Part shown: positions 49,579 through 60,774 of the stretch, piece by piece
Layout: every line of letters begins with the position of its first letter
Numbering within the stretch: the stretch's first letter is position 1
Assembly (NCBI GenBank): GCA_015501585.1
Contig: JADNRY010000017.1
Span: forward strand, 186,001 to 250,000
Length of the DNA stretch: 64,000 bases
DNA from: Rhodocollybia butyracea
Taxonomy: Eukaryota > Basidiomycota > Agaricomycetes > Agaricales > Omphalotaceae
Direction of reading: 5' to 3'
The notes under the pieces: model-generated
Told to the model about the DNA's origin: nothing
What the model saw: the letters and a program-made list of their open reading frames with translations, nothing else
Database searches by the model: none
Translations under genes and position numbers: made by a program

Positions 49579-50731
49579 GGCTCGGTCGGAACGTTCTGGG
49601 GTCGCGGAGACTGGGATGGCCATACCATCGCTCTCTAACACTCTTTCTCGCTCCTCAGATTTTGAAAAATCTTTCTTTCTTTCTCTAATTGGGGAATTTG
49701 GCGCCGCTGTAACTACTTGAAAAGATCTATATATTGAATGGTTTTGTGGAGAGAAATTAGAATTAGGCTAAGCCATATGGACTAGCTGCCATCTTTGTGC
49801 CGGAAATGTATGGTTTATTTCGGCGTTCAAGGCCAGTATGCGAAGAAAGAATGTTCGCGGCTTCTGACCAGACCATTGAGCCGCAACGCAATACGATGTT
49901 TCCGAACGGATCGCAAGACCACAGTCACAAGCGCCCATGAATCTAAGGCGCTCAGCAACCAGACACCTAATCGTCACCACTGCTCATTTAACATGGCCTA
50001 CACCCCAACGCGATCCAGGCTTCCTTCTCCGTTCAAGGCTCCTTTCCACCCTTCGGAAAGCCTTATTGGCGTTAGCAGGCCTTGCAACGCTATGGGATTT
50101 GGACACGAAACTAGAACTTCAAACTACTGTGCTCGAAGTAGTTGGACGGTCATGCTCGAACCTACCTGCTTTTCTATGCTTTGACTATTGTCGAGCACGT
50201 GGCCCAGTATATATTGTTGAGATCATTGAAAGGATTTCAGCTGGTCAAGGAACTCGCGAGACGTCTTGTTTTTGTCAAAAGATTGGAATGTCATTATCTG
50301 GGATCTTGCTTCACCACTCGACCCGGGACCCACCGCAAAGATATGCAACAACTGTACAATGTACGACGAAGGCATTCAATAATGACCCGGACGATGATGC
50401 TACGAATTGGAAGCTGAGGGTGAATACATGTGCCTCGCTACTTGGGATGTAGAGGCACTAGTTATGGCATTCTGCACTTTTTGGTTTGTATATCAGCAAA
50501 ATTTTCTACTGGCAATGGCTCATCTTAGTGTGGCGGACATACTATCACTGTGGCCTTGTATACGCAGGCTGCGAAAAAGATAAAGAGAACATATCAAGTG
50601 TTTTTCATTAATCATGATCGCACACAGATCGATTGGCAATTGGTCCATCATACGGACCGAAGGGCCGACTGTGTTCTTCCGCTCCTCCTCATGCTGGGAA
50701 TTTGGATATTCTTTTTTTCATTTCCCCCGTC
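49579..50731. other. intergenic with possible decayed coding remnant
   Basis: About 1.15 kb. Around 49990-50450 two frames on the plus strand look protein-like in sequence (LLSTLRKALLALAGLATLWD, then after a frame change RTYLLFYALTIVEHVAQYIL), ending TNWKLRVNTCASLLGM. No clean intron joins them and no family was recognised, so it may be a frameshifted remnant or an unresolved small gene. Confidence 0.3.
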
Positions 50732-51951
50732 ATGGCACCCAAAGTCTTAATCTGTGGTGCGATCCAAACAGTCTTGTACGCCTCACACATCCTCAACTCA
50801 TCGTCATTTATTATCTAGGAACAATTGTTTGGGCTGATGACGACGTCAAGCAACTGCTGGGACCCATCGCTGAAGTAGTGGCAAGTATTAACTAACTTCA
50901 ACAAAGAAGGCAATTCTGATCTTGAATTTAGTACTTCGACTCTACCGATCGCACAGATTTCCTCAAAGGTTTCCAGCCTGGAGAAAAATACGAAGGAACC
51001 GTCGCGATGTTCAGAGACAACAATTTGACTGATAAAATTGGAATTTTTGATAAAGAACTCGTCGATGCATTTCCTGCTTCTGTGAAATGGATCGCGCACA
51101 ACGGTGCTGGCTACGACCAAATAGACGTACAAGCATGCAAAGCCAAGGGTAATACAACTTTCTTCTTTTCACAGAATATCCGTTTACTTTGGTAATAGGA
51201 ATCATTGTCTCCAATACCCCGGCGCAGTAGACGATGCCTCAGCTACCACCGCCCTCTACCTGCTCATCTCGACATTCCGCAATTACGCCATCAGCGAACG
51301 TTATCTCCGAGAGCTGAAATGGAAGCCCAATGGACTAGCTCAAAGATCCCACGATCTTACAGGCCACACCCTTGCCATCCTCGGTCTTGGTGGTATCGGT
51401 ATGCGTCTTGCTGATCTAGCCCACGCGTTTCCTATGCGTATTATATACCATTCGCGAAATAAAGTCGCTGACGCGCCGGAATGGTGTGAGTATTTTGAGA
51501 ATGTGGAGGAGATGTTAGGTCAGGCGGATGTTCTTAGTGTTCATGTGCCACTCAGACCAGATACTGTGCATCTCGTCGGAGAGAAGTGGATCAGAGCTTT
51601 GAAGAAGGGTGCTATTATTATCAACACTGCGCGAGGAAAGGTGATTGATGAAGAAGCTATGATTCGAGCTCTCGAAGATGGACATGTGAGCCGCTGTCCA
51701 TATTTCTATCCACATTGCACTGACTGTATCCTAGCTTGCTTCTATCGGTCTCGACGTTTACCCCAACGAACCGGAGGTCAATCCGAAGCTGCTCGAATTC
51801 CCCTACATCACTCTTCTCCCTCATATGGGGACGGAGAACCAGGACACGCAGCGCAAGATGGAGGTCCGAGCGTTGAAGAATGTTCAAGAGTATCTAACGA
51901 TTGGTAGCGGGAAGGATATTGTACCGGAGTTCCAAAAGTCTAAGTACTAGC
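50732..51951 (+). CDS. D-isomer-specific 2-hydroxyacid dehydrogenase (glyoxylate/hydroxypyruvate reductase-like)
   Basis: This NAD(P)-dependent enzyme reduces 2-oxoacids such as glyoxylate or hydroxypyruvate. The start MAPKVLICGAIQTV is followed across an intron by LKGFQPGEKYEGTVAMFRDN, then WIAHNGAGYDQIDVQACKAK. The NAD-binding core is HTLAILGLGGIGMRLADLAH (GxGxxG). Catalytic residues are the Arg in NTARGKVIDEEAM, the Glu in VYPNEPEVNP (read after an intron at about 51687) and the His in LLPHMGTENQD. The protein ends VPEFQKSKY at 51951. All three catalytic residues are present. The exact substrate within the family cannot be decided. It lies directly upstream of gene Y with about 175 bp between. 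Confidence 0.9.
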
Positions 51952-51989
51952 ATAGACTCGTGCTAGACTGCATATTCAATGTTCGATTC

Positions 51990-52126
51990 CACTGGTTCCC
52001 CAAGACGCAGTTGTGTGCGCATAGATCATAAAAGAAGGTGATTAACTTTGATCCGGCACGAGGCTGCCTTGAGGTCACTTCCTGTGTACGCAGTAGCTTA
52101 GTCTCGATCCTTCGCTTCCTCCCCCC
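51990..52126 (+). repeat. Y-upstream repeat, copy A
   Basis: The stretch around GTGATTAACTTTGATCCGGC then ACGAGGCTGCCTTGAGGTCA, directly upstream of gene Y, recurs at 57.99 kb and 61.64 kb. In those copies it lies downstream of X-type genes. It probably contains the Y promoter. Confidence 0.6.
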
Positions 52127-53151
52127 ATGGCTTCAGCATCTTCAGATAACACTGCTACTCCCAGAGCACAGTCTCCAGAGACCAGAACTAATGCAGCGCA
52201 AAGCAATCCTCTAATGAATCAGCTTTTCAGTCTGTGAGTCTATTTGCCCGATATCGCAATCATTTCACAAACGGTATCAGGGAAACACTCATACAGAATC
52301 TAAACGATGTATCACCAACCATTGAAGGAGTTGTAGCAAAAGTGGACATGATTCTCATCCATTGGTACCGTGCGCTAACGAAATTTACGAATCACTGCAG
52401 GAAGAAACGGACAGGAGAGCTCGCAAATTGTATCAAGATTCAACTAAATACAAGAACGACCATAGTAGTAGAGTTGAAGATATGAAGACGAAAATAAGGG
52501 AAGACTATCCCAAACAGATTGTTCGGTCGTTGAAGTCGGTCAAAGCTGTGCATATCAAACTAAATGGAGAATTTTGACAGTTCTTTTCGTTCTAGACCTC
52601 ACATCCAAGCAAATATAAAATTGGAGGTTGCCTCGCAGGCTAAGAGCGAGATCGATGTACAATTCAAGAACAAGGTGTCGATCCCCCTTGAACAACAGCT
52701 CAAAGAAACTGAGGAACAATTGGAGCAGGCGAGGGCGGCGTTGAGCAATTCGTACAACCTTTTCCTCTCCTTCTTTTGGCTGCTGACATTGAAAATATCT
52801 CTCAGAAAGGCGCGAATCAATAATGCAACAATCGAAATTGCAGAGCCCTGGCTGACTGAGCCGTTAGAATTAGTATACAAGGCGGATGGAAAGAAGAGTG
52901 AATTCTGGCCCGCTGATTTGAACTCGTTAATCGCCTACAGCCGTGAGTACGTTGTGTTGTCTCGTAATCTGACTGAATCTAGTACTGCAGCGGATGTCCT
53001 CAAGAAACTCTTGGGCGACTATCAGCTTCCTGTCGATAAGGAGCATAGAACGAATCTCAATCGGTTCATGGGTCATATCGGTACGCCTTTTACAATTCCT
53101 GGAGATTACGAGGTCAATGAAAGATATAAACAGGCATCAAGGAACGGATAA
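52127..53151 (+). CDS. coiled-coil protein Y, unknown function, family copy A
   Basis: The start MASASSDNTATPRAQSPETR opens a Ser/Thr-rich N-terminus. Through GTGAGT and GTGGAC introns it joins LNDVSPTIEGVVAK to EETDRRARKLYQDSTKYKND, an alpha-helical charged segment. Coiled-coil sequence follows (VSIPLEQQLKETEEQLEQAR), and after a GTACAA intron a C-terminal domain with AEPWLTEPLELVYKADGKKS, EFWPADLNSLIAYSREYVVL and FMGHIGTPFTIPGDYEVNER. It ends YKQASRNG. No known family was recognised. One point breaks the frame: a T run in GAGAATTTTGAC near 52567-52580 has one T more than the copy-B relic, so the gene is either slightly damaged here or carries a sequence error. Relatives are at 57.93 and 61.6-62.1 kb. 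Confidence 0.6.
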
Positions 53152-53179
53152 GTTTCACATCGGATGGCCCAGCCAAGGC

Positions 53180-53290
53180 AAAATAACTGTATGAATAGAT
53201 TTCAATACGAAGTCCAAAGTAATTAGTTTTACACCGATTGGCACCAACGGTTGTATATCTGACTCTTGCTGATAATCAATAATTGTTCTT
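53180..53290 (-). pseudogene. relic of the 3' end of gene Z
   Basis: On the minus strand SDIQPLVPIGVKLITLDF can be read, which matches PDVQPLLPVGVKLTGTLDF at the end of gene Z (62.1 kb). It lies just downstream of Y and convergent to it, the same arrangement as Z beside the Y relic at 62.1 kb. Upstream parts of Z are not recognisable. Confidence 0.55.
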
Positions 53291-53838
53291 CATTCTGGTA
53301 CGGAGTACGAGTCGGTAACAGGTGATGGCAGGTGATAGAGTACCGTTGCATACTCGTAGGCTGGCCCTGCAACGTTTTGGGGTGGCAGAGCGTAGGGAGT
53401 GGGAGATATTGCGTAAGTTTGGGTTGTTGATGTTGAAGGTGTCAATCATCGGAATTGAGAGACAGGTGGGATTCGATATACCAGTTCTAAAGGTAAGAAT
53501 GTAGTGGTTTTTCCGTTGATTGGTCAATCTTTTATTAGGATTCTACAAACTTTGGTCCTCAATGCCACTGACCCAGTGTTGACAGCAAACAATGACATAT
53601 ACTTACTCCATCAACGCGTTAGTATAAGCAGGAGTGTCTAAACATTGACAGTGAACATTTCTGACATCATTTGTATCATCAAGCTCTCATTCTTGTTTCT
53701 CTGGTTTCGAGGACTATTTATTTCCCTGGCGTCAAGCACTCTAGCTCATTTGTACTAAAGCCAATTGAATGGGGAGAGCAACGCAAGTGCTTTGCCTACT
53801 TGCAGACATAATAAGTATTATGGTTTGAGAGGTATAGT
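53291..53838. other. intergenic stretch
   Basis: About 550 bp between the Z relic and the permease stop. A plus-strand frame (53322-53504) and minus-strand frames occur but none was recognised. It may contain further decayed sequence of the duplicated block. Confidence 0.35.
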
Positions 53839-55686
53839 CTATGTAAACCAAGCTGTCAACCTCGCTTTCCACTTTGTACTCGGGGAATTTGGATGCTCAT
53901 TAGCAAGCACAAGATCAATTCCAGAATGTAGATCGACCTCCGAAGAATGATGTGCCCAAGGATCTTTCCAATGTAAAACCCGATGGCCAAAGTAAATGGC
54001 CAAAAATATTGGAATCCCCACATAAGCAGTGAAAAAACTACTCGCATTGAATCTACCAGGAAAGAAGACACCAAAGCCATTGATGAGCAGGAGAATTGTG
54101 AAGCCAACGATAGCAATCCAGCTACCATACGGCTGTAATGAAGACTGGTATGGGATATCCTTCGATGGCAAGGATTGTACTTTGCAAGCCTGGCGAAAGC
54201 GGTTATAGACGATGCAGCAGCAAATCCAGGAGATAAATCCAGAAGTGTTGGTTAGGTTCACAAACCAAGTAAATACAACGGAGGAGCTGTTTGCGCAGTT
54301 GAGATAGGCAAGGGAGCAAAAAAGTGATGATGCCCCTACGGCCATGTAGGGCACACCTTTTTTCGTACACTTTGCGAATATTTTAGGAGCATTACCAGCA
54401 ACGGCAAGAGAGTAGAGCGAACGCGAAGACATGTACAGAAAAGAGTTGCCGGACGACCAAGCTGAGGTGAGGATGACCGCGTTGATGACGCTACCAAGCC
54501 CTTTAATTCCTGCGTTTGTAATCCCCACCACAAATGGGGACGATTTTGCACCTACGCCACCATTGGTGAGATTTTTGTCATTAGAGGGACAGATAATTCC
54601 GATGGAAAAAACACAGCCGATGTAAAAGAACACAAGGCGGAAAAGGTATCTTTTGGCAGCCTTCGGAAGGTTGCGTCGAGGTGAATCCATTTCTCCAGCA
54701 GTGACAATGAGTAATTCAGGTGCGAATGTGAAGGGGAATGCTGAGAGGACAACAACTTCAATGAAAGCAACGAAACGGCCTGTACCACCTGGGACTAGCC
54801 ATGTATTTGCTGGACCAGGATCTTTCCAATAGCTATGCACCAGTTGGTAAGTCAGCTTTGGCCAAATCTAAACTAAATGATGGTTACCGGAAACCGAGAA
54901 TCCCATTCTGGTCTGGCCCTCCTCCCCAAAATAGGATGAAAGTGAGGATGAGGAGTCCTATCATCATGAAAATTTTGAGCGACGAAAACCACTTCAATTT
55001 CTATCAGCCTATATCTCAAAAATCAAGATGCACATACAAATTCCGCCTCTCCATAATACTTGACCGGAAGTACATTGAGGCCAACAATAACTACAATGAA
55101 GATGGTGATCCACACCGCAATGTTTACCGGAGAGTCCCAATAATCAATGACGAGAGCAGCTGCGGTGATCTGTGTGATCCTTTTTAGTTTAAATTCACCG
55201 CACATCTCATTATTCAACTCACTTCATATGGCACTTGTATACCTAGCGAATAGAAATAAAGCCATCCCATAGAAAATCCAAGACTGCTCGAAACATTGCG
55301 ATGACCATAGTAGCTCATTGTCCCACCACTGACAGGAAGGTATGCAGCTACTTCAGTCGTGGCAGTGAATACACACAGGACCAGAAGGGAAAGGATTGAA
55401 TAGCCGATGAGAATGAAGAGAGGGCCTCCACGAGCAAGAGTCGCACCGCTTCCAAGGAACAACCCAGTACCTGTGAAAAAATCGCTTAAAGGCTCCCTCA
55501 ACATGGATTATGTATGTTACACGCACCAATTGACCCCCCAAGTGCAATCATCTGAGCATGTCGGGTTTTCAGGCCTCTCTTGGTGGTTGCTTCCATCGGG
55601 GCTGTTTCATTCACAAGGTCATGACTGGAGGGTATATAACTCTTTTCATGCAGCGTATTTGCGTTATCCAAGGCTTCATGAGACAT
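53839..55686 (-). CDS. amino acid permease (YAT/APC family)
   Basis: This is a plasma-membrane amino acid:proton symporter. The start at 55686 opens a cytosolic N-terminus ending RGLKTRHAQMIALGGSIG, then TGLFLGSGATLARGGP, the TM1 consensus of fungal permeases. The next TMs are ILIGYSILSLLVLCVFTATT then EVAAYLPVSGGTMSYYGHR, SMGWLYFYSLGIQVPYE and WITIFIVVIVGLNVLPVKYY GEAEF. Then follow RYWKDPGPANTWL, FPFTFAPELLIVTAGEMDSP with the E-x-P/RRNLP loop, MSSRSLYSLAVAGNAPKIFA and CSLAYLNCANSSSVVFTW. The C-terminal tail ends RLTAWFT. All 12 TM regions appear present in about five exons. Amino acid specificity is unknown. The gene lies within the duplicated X/Y/Z region but shows no duplicate. Confidence 0.92.
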
Positions 55687-57119
55687 CCCTAATGGCTTCT
55701 GCACTCTGAGCTTGTGGTGTGACTAAAGCAAGAGGTAAGATAAGAGGTAAGATAAGGGAAAGATGGATAGGCGAGAACTTATATGATTTCCCCACAGTGA
55801 GTATAAGAAGTACCAGTGGAGAGCATTAAAGAAGCAGCCCAATTGACTTGTATTGAAGGAATGTCAATATTTGAATCCTGATCACCACGGCAAGAGTGGC
55901 GATATTCAGGAGTCAGGCCCTGCTCAGCTGAGGCTGGCTATCAAACCCGTGACCGCATTGAACAGAACGATACTGTTTGAAATGAAGTATATTGGGCCAA
56001 CGCAATCGTATTTAGTCTCGCTTGATTCCCTGCAAAGTTTAAGCAGCTTATCGAGTGCTATTGTCCTCCCTTGTTATATTTCGTGACTAAGGCTGTAGCG
56101 GCACTATGCCAGACTGGTCTTCGTCCTTCGGTATTTTAATCTTTAAGCTATGTTTTTGAAGCTTTAGCGATGGTTGGGGCCAAGAGCAATAGTTGAAGAA
56201 AGAGTTTGAGAGTGGCGTCTCTGGCGTCTCTTTAAAAAAGTGAACGGGCGTCTATCTCAAAGGCATATTATGCACCTACAAGCTCAAATCTCTGAGTGAC
56301 GCCTGAAGGCCGAAGGCCTCAGTACTTCAATCCTCAGTTCCACCCGATCCATAAAATCCAGAGATAATGGATGTAATATGGTAGTAGTTGTCCCGAGCCT
56401 CGCCAATGCTTTGGTGATTCGTCTGCTTAATTTTTCATCAATCCTTCAAGCTTCAAGCATCCCAGCTGGACTATCTAGTATATTGCTGGTAAATAACTAC
56501 GCTCTCATAAGTTCGGGGCCGGTTGTAAAATCTTGGAAACGTGCGTTTCTTCCAACTTCTTGTTCATTGATCTTTACACTTGCCACATTTTAGATAGCCC
56601 CGCCAATCTCGGAATCCTTTCAAAGAAGTGAGATCGGACTTCCAGGGCCATTTGTACACTCTACTCTCAGTAAACCTCGCAGTTTCTCAAATCATCTTCC
56701 CACTTGCCCAATGTTCCACCATCTCTTTCGCCCGCATATCAGCACCGAATTTCGAACAAGTTGTGCATTCGTGGAACTAGCATAGTCTTTCGAAACGACA
56801 GGTGGTTCCGAGAGCAATTCAGTGACAGATCCAGTGGTAGGAAGTGCGTCGGGCAGGGTAGGTGAAAGGGAGCCCGCAGCGCATCAAACCAAGCTTCAAT
56901 GGTGCGCACGATCCAGGATGAAGGCAGCGAGGATGGGTGAGGCCTTGTTAATTTGATGCGCTAGTTTTATGACAATCAACCATAGCTATGTTGGCTAATT
57001 AGCGCTTAGCCCTCCTTCGAATAAATCTTTCTAGCAGTTGCGGCCAGTCATGCGCGAGCGTTGCAGCTTGACCAAAGAGTTCACCGTCGTTGAAGTCAGC
57101 TATATATATATAACCGGTG
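55687..57119. other. intergenic: permease promoter side and upstream of X
   Basis: About 1.43 kb. It holds an AAGAGGTAAGAT direct repeat near 55731-55756 and a GGCGTCTCT repeat near 56214. At about 56690-56760 a minus-strand frame reads CTTCSKFGADMRAKEMVEHW, which looks like a short decayed coding fragment of unknown origin. An AT dinucleotide run (57101-57112) precedes X. No intact gene was recognised. Confidence 0.4.
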
Positions 57120-57928
57120 ATGTCAATGATGACCAATCTGCAACCTACCTTCGTGCGCATCATGAGCTGGCCAGAAAAAAGTTTTTTTGAATACAACGCT
57201 CGGATACTAATTCGCGCCCACAGGCATTTGAACTTTCCTGACTGGAATAGTGTAGATACCGAAGAAACTTTGCCGTTTCGAAAGGAGCTCGAAGAGAAAT
57301 TGATTCTGTAAGTGATCACACTTTGACAGACTTTGACATCGTAAATTAAGTCCTCATCTCTACTAGCGTTGAAGAATGCGCTCTCAAACTCGAACAAGGC
57401 AACTTCATCGACAAGTATCATTGCAAGCGGGCTTTTGAAAAAAAGTTTGACGCACTTAGGGTTGCCTCATTCGCCTACTCCGATTCTATGGAGGCTCATG
57501 GTCGCCCCAATCTAGTCCAAACTCCTTGTGGTCCTAGTGATTCCAAGGTTCACCATCTCGGCCCGAAATCCTGTGGGTGTGGTATCCAGTCAAAGGTGAA
57601 TCAGCTGGAAGATGGGACCTCGCAAACGGAGCACTTTGCATGGACAGAAGCACCGCCGCCCCCTGAACCCAAAGTGAAGTGTCTGTTTAAACCGTGTCGG
57701 AAAGATTGTCCTGTTCCAGCAGACTGGGTTCTACTTCTGACAGTCAAGTTTTGGGCCCGGAGGTACAACGGCAATCCTCTCATCGACCTCCTGGTTGAAC
57801 GAGAAAAGTATGGGTGGAGAGGTTCAAAAGGCCGTGACGATTCGGTCAATGAACATGCTCTGACGAAATTAGGCTGTTACGTAATTAAAAGGTTACCTCC
57901 CGCTGATCAATTAGTTTACTTTGGTTAA
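57120..57928 (+). CDS. unknown protein X, intact family copy
   Basis: The start at 57120 gives MSMMTNLQPTFVRIMSWPEK. One intron (GTAAGT..TACTAG, about 57309-57366) joins LPFRKELEEKLI to EECALKLEQGNFIDKYHCKR and AFEKKFDALRVASFAYSDSM. The second half has a cysteine-rich, proline-rich stretch (VQTPCGPSDS, CGCGIQSKVNQLEDGTSQTE, CLFKPCRKDCPVPADW) and the conserved block LVEREKYGWRGSKGRDDSVN; it ends DQLVYFG. No known family was recognised. A broken copy lies at 60.8-61.6 kb; blocks conserved in both are GTSQTE.F.WTEAP, CRK.CPVP..W and EREKYGWRGS. Cysteine spacing could suit metal binding, but that is a guess. The intact frame plus conserved blocks argue that it is or was functional. Confidence 0.6.
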
Positions 57929-58065
57929 CCTTGGAGTTCTGCAAACTTACGCTCGAGTGTATCTTATACGCAGTTTGCGATTCCGTATATCAGTGATCAA
58001 CGAGTAATTGATTTCTCACGAGGATGCCTTGAGGTCAGCTTGGATTCAAACCTCTACTTAGTCCA
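57929..58065 (+). repeat. Y-upstream repeat, copy C
   Basis: Downstream of X, the stretch with GTGATCAACGAGTAATTGAT then ACGAGGATGCCTTGAGGTCA matches the region upstream of Y at 52.0 kb and the copy at 61.64 kb. No Y coding sequence follows here. Confidence 0.55.
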
Positions 58066-60164
58066 GCGGACATCCTTTTCCAATGAGATACTGTCCCAGT
58101 CCGGCGACAACTTGAGATTGGCACACTGGTTCGGAGTGGACTTCAGACTTCTTGTAGCTATGAGCGACTCGATGCATGGAGACCATTCTCAATTTCATCG
58201 TCTACATTTACCGGTCTACTGTAGAACTGGTTCAATACGTGGCGCTGTAGCAGAGGTGTGTTGTAGTGATATTGTACTGAGGACTTTTGTATATGTTCTA
58301 ACCAATTTTTCTAGTTGTCCAGAATATCGATGTTACATCGGGCTTGGCCTGAGGCATTCAAGCCAGTATCGATGATGTCAATTCTCCTCGGTCAGAAACA
58401 TCTCTATGCGCTCCCTTTCTGCATTCACGCAACTGAAAGTAGACATCGACGCTGTGTCAGTCACGAGTTCTGCTCTTTCTCCTCTCCAAAGATGTTGAAG
58501 GCTAATTGTTTCGTGAACGCAGCGTCGACATTCTGTTTGATTTTAAGTTCTTTGCAAATGGACATCCATGGAGGCTTGAACTTCAACTCTTCCTTGCTTA
58601 CAGTCCTAGATTTAAACTCACTTTCTACGATCAACTTGATATCCGGTCGTTGATGATTCGGGCCAGGATCTGGTAAAAGTCGCCAAAATTGGGGTCATTA
58701 TCCTTATTCTCTTCGCCCTCATTCTCGCTGGCCTCAACTATGCGCTGGAATGGTACAAGTGGCATTGTGTGTGCATCATCCGAGACGCTTGGACTGATGC
58801 GATCCACACCAAGGGTCAAGCGCGTTGATGCTAATGTGGCCGTCGAGATTATTGGCTGGAGACCGGATGAACATGCTGGCGTTAACCGAGGTAACGATGG
58901 TCTTGAGGAAGCCGCTGCTCGAACAGAAAATTTGGCCTCCAAGGGATGAGCTGAATCTCGACCGATAACAGTCTAAAGAAATCGTCGAGGAAGCAAGCAA
59001 AGGTTGAGAGATGAAAGATGTGATGAGGGAACCAGGAAATTGAGAAATGTGGTGGGACCGATGAGCGAAAAGCTAGTTTAAAAATCGGGGGGATGGTCAC
59101 TATTACCTTGCAGGACAAGCAAACCATAATGACTGAAGTACTGAAGGTCCACCTTGAAAGCTTGACGTCAACGACTTGGTCGGGTTGTTTGGCTGGGTTA
59201 ACAGTACCCCAACAGTTGTCCAGTAACATTCAAGGCACCATCAGCTTTCAGTGGTACCATCTCTGTATCTCGGTCTATCTCGGTTCCGACATTCTTTGCT
59301 TGTCGACACACCTCTTCCATCCTGACATATAAACTTCCACCATCGTCAGTCACTCCAGTGACCCAGCATTCAATATTTGACGTCGAAATACGCTCTTCGA
59401 AATCGTACTTGTTACGGTATACAATGAATACAAATCAGTATCCAAGTGTCATCCAAATACAAAGCATTGCTCTTCTATCAATGATATGAGTCCCATTCTA
59501 GTGATTTCAGACCAACTGCGAGCCCCTACAACTTCAGCTTCAACCGCCTTTGACAACGGTATTCAACACCCAAGAGGTACCAGAACGAGGAATTGACGTT
59601 CGGATATCGAGAAACCGGAGAGGCAGCTTCGGAAGCAGGAACATCGTGAACGAAATACGACGACTGGAAAACGTATTGAGGAAATGAATCGCCCAACAAA
59701 GAGTACAGCGGCGCAAATATGAGGCAGGAGTGACGGACGTGAGCCTGGGCGACGCCTAAATCGCTGGTTTTATACTGATTAGACCTATATTGACTGTGTA
59801 GTGGATGTAGGACGTACAAAATAACATAATTTGAGCAGAAACTCCGTCCAACCCTTTGGCAAAGATATAGACCGCGTGCATTTCCGGGTACGATACATCC
59901 ACAGAAGGAGTAGCCATCGACGATCGACATCCAGTCGTGCGCGTGCGCGTGAGGGGTAACGGCACCGAGGATGTCAACGCTGCACCTTTGCACGGAGTTT
60001 GTTGCATAGCCTGTGCAGCGAGCGAGGATTATTGAATGGGAGCAAGACACGCGATAGCTAATGTGAGAAAAGTGGCGACGGTTCCAACGACGAGAGTTCT
60101 TTCCACCATGATGATGGTGGTCAGGTTGAAAACGTTTGCTTATCACAACAACGCGAATGTCTTA
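58066..60164. other. unresolved 2.1-kb region, possible unknown or decayed genes
   Basis: Several segments look partly coding. On the plus strand a GTGTGT..TTCTAG intron near 58257-58315 could join SDSMHGDHSQFHRLHLPVYC to LSRISMLHRAWPEAFKPVSM. On the minus strand KLIVESEFKSRTVSKEELKF and SICKELKIKQNVDAAFTKQL (58640-58500) read like a soluble protein. On the plus strand near 58690 a hydrophobic frame VIILILFALILAGLNYALEW occurs. At 59526-60146 (minus) a 206-codon frame is open, with a signal-like start (RTLVVGTVATFLTLAIACLA) in another frame. None gives a consistent gene model and none was recognised. Confidence 0.3.
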
Positions 60165-60760
60165 GGGTAGTCCTACCAATTTTTCAGGGCGAAATTTTCG
60201 GGCATCAAAATATTTTTGGCCGGCGCTACAAGGCGCTACGATCATATGATGGCGCAATGAGATCAACCTTTTGTCACCCTGTGTCACATAGAGAGTTCCA
60301 CACGATGAGGGATGTTCTTGGATGTACCAGTACCGTTGTAAAGGGCACAGAAGAGCAAAAAATTAAGAGACCATAAACTTATTCCACAGCCGCTCTTCCG
60401 TGCTACACATTATAGTGTAGCCTTGTATACTATCGCGCACAAACTTGATAGAACTTGATGGTATAGTTTGTCAAAATAGTTCTATGCTCAGAGTGAGCCC
60501 TGAAGGGCACAGAAGGCTGTAGAAATGGATCTATAGGAATCTTACTTGCATTTACACAGAGCTTACAGTTCAAAACAGGTAAAACAAGTGGAAAGAGGAT
60601 GAAAACAACCTCAGTACGAGGAGAGACGAGGAGAGATAACAGTTAGTCACATACGGTCACCCGTTACTAGAGAATCATGTGCTTCGTTCCGACCGCTCCG
60701 TCCTTCCGAAATATTTTGACATCCGAAATTTTCACCCTGAAAAATTGGTAGGACTAACCC
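60165..60760. mobile_element. 596-bp MITE, PIF/Harbinger-like
   Basis: Terminal inverted repeats begin GGGT(T)AGTCCTACCAATTT and extend about 52 bp (left 60165-60217, right about 60708-60760) with roughly 85-90 percent identity by eye. The element is flanked by TTA on both sides (60162-60164 and 60761-60763), matching the 3-bp TWA target duplication typical of PIF/Harbinger elements. There is no transposase inside. It sits immediately upstream of the broken X copy, whose putative start is at 60775. Confidence 0.75.
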
Positions 60761-60774
60761 TTATGTAAACAATA

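Noticed and set aside
56999..57421. 140-codon open frame on the minus strand
   Set aside because: It is antisense to the two exons of gene X, whose coding sense is supported by the conserved second copy and a spliced frame.
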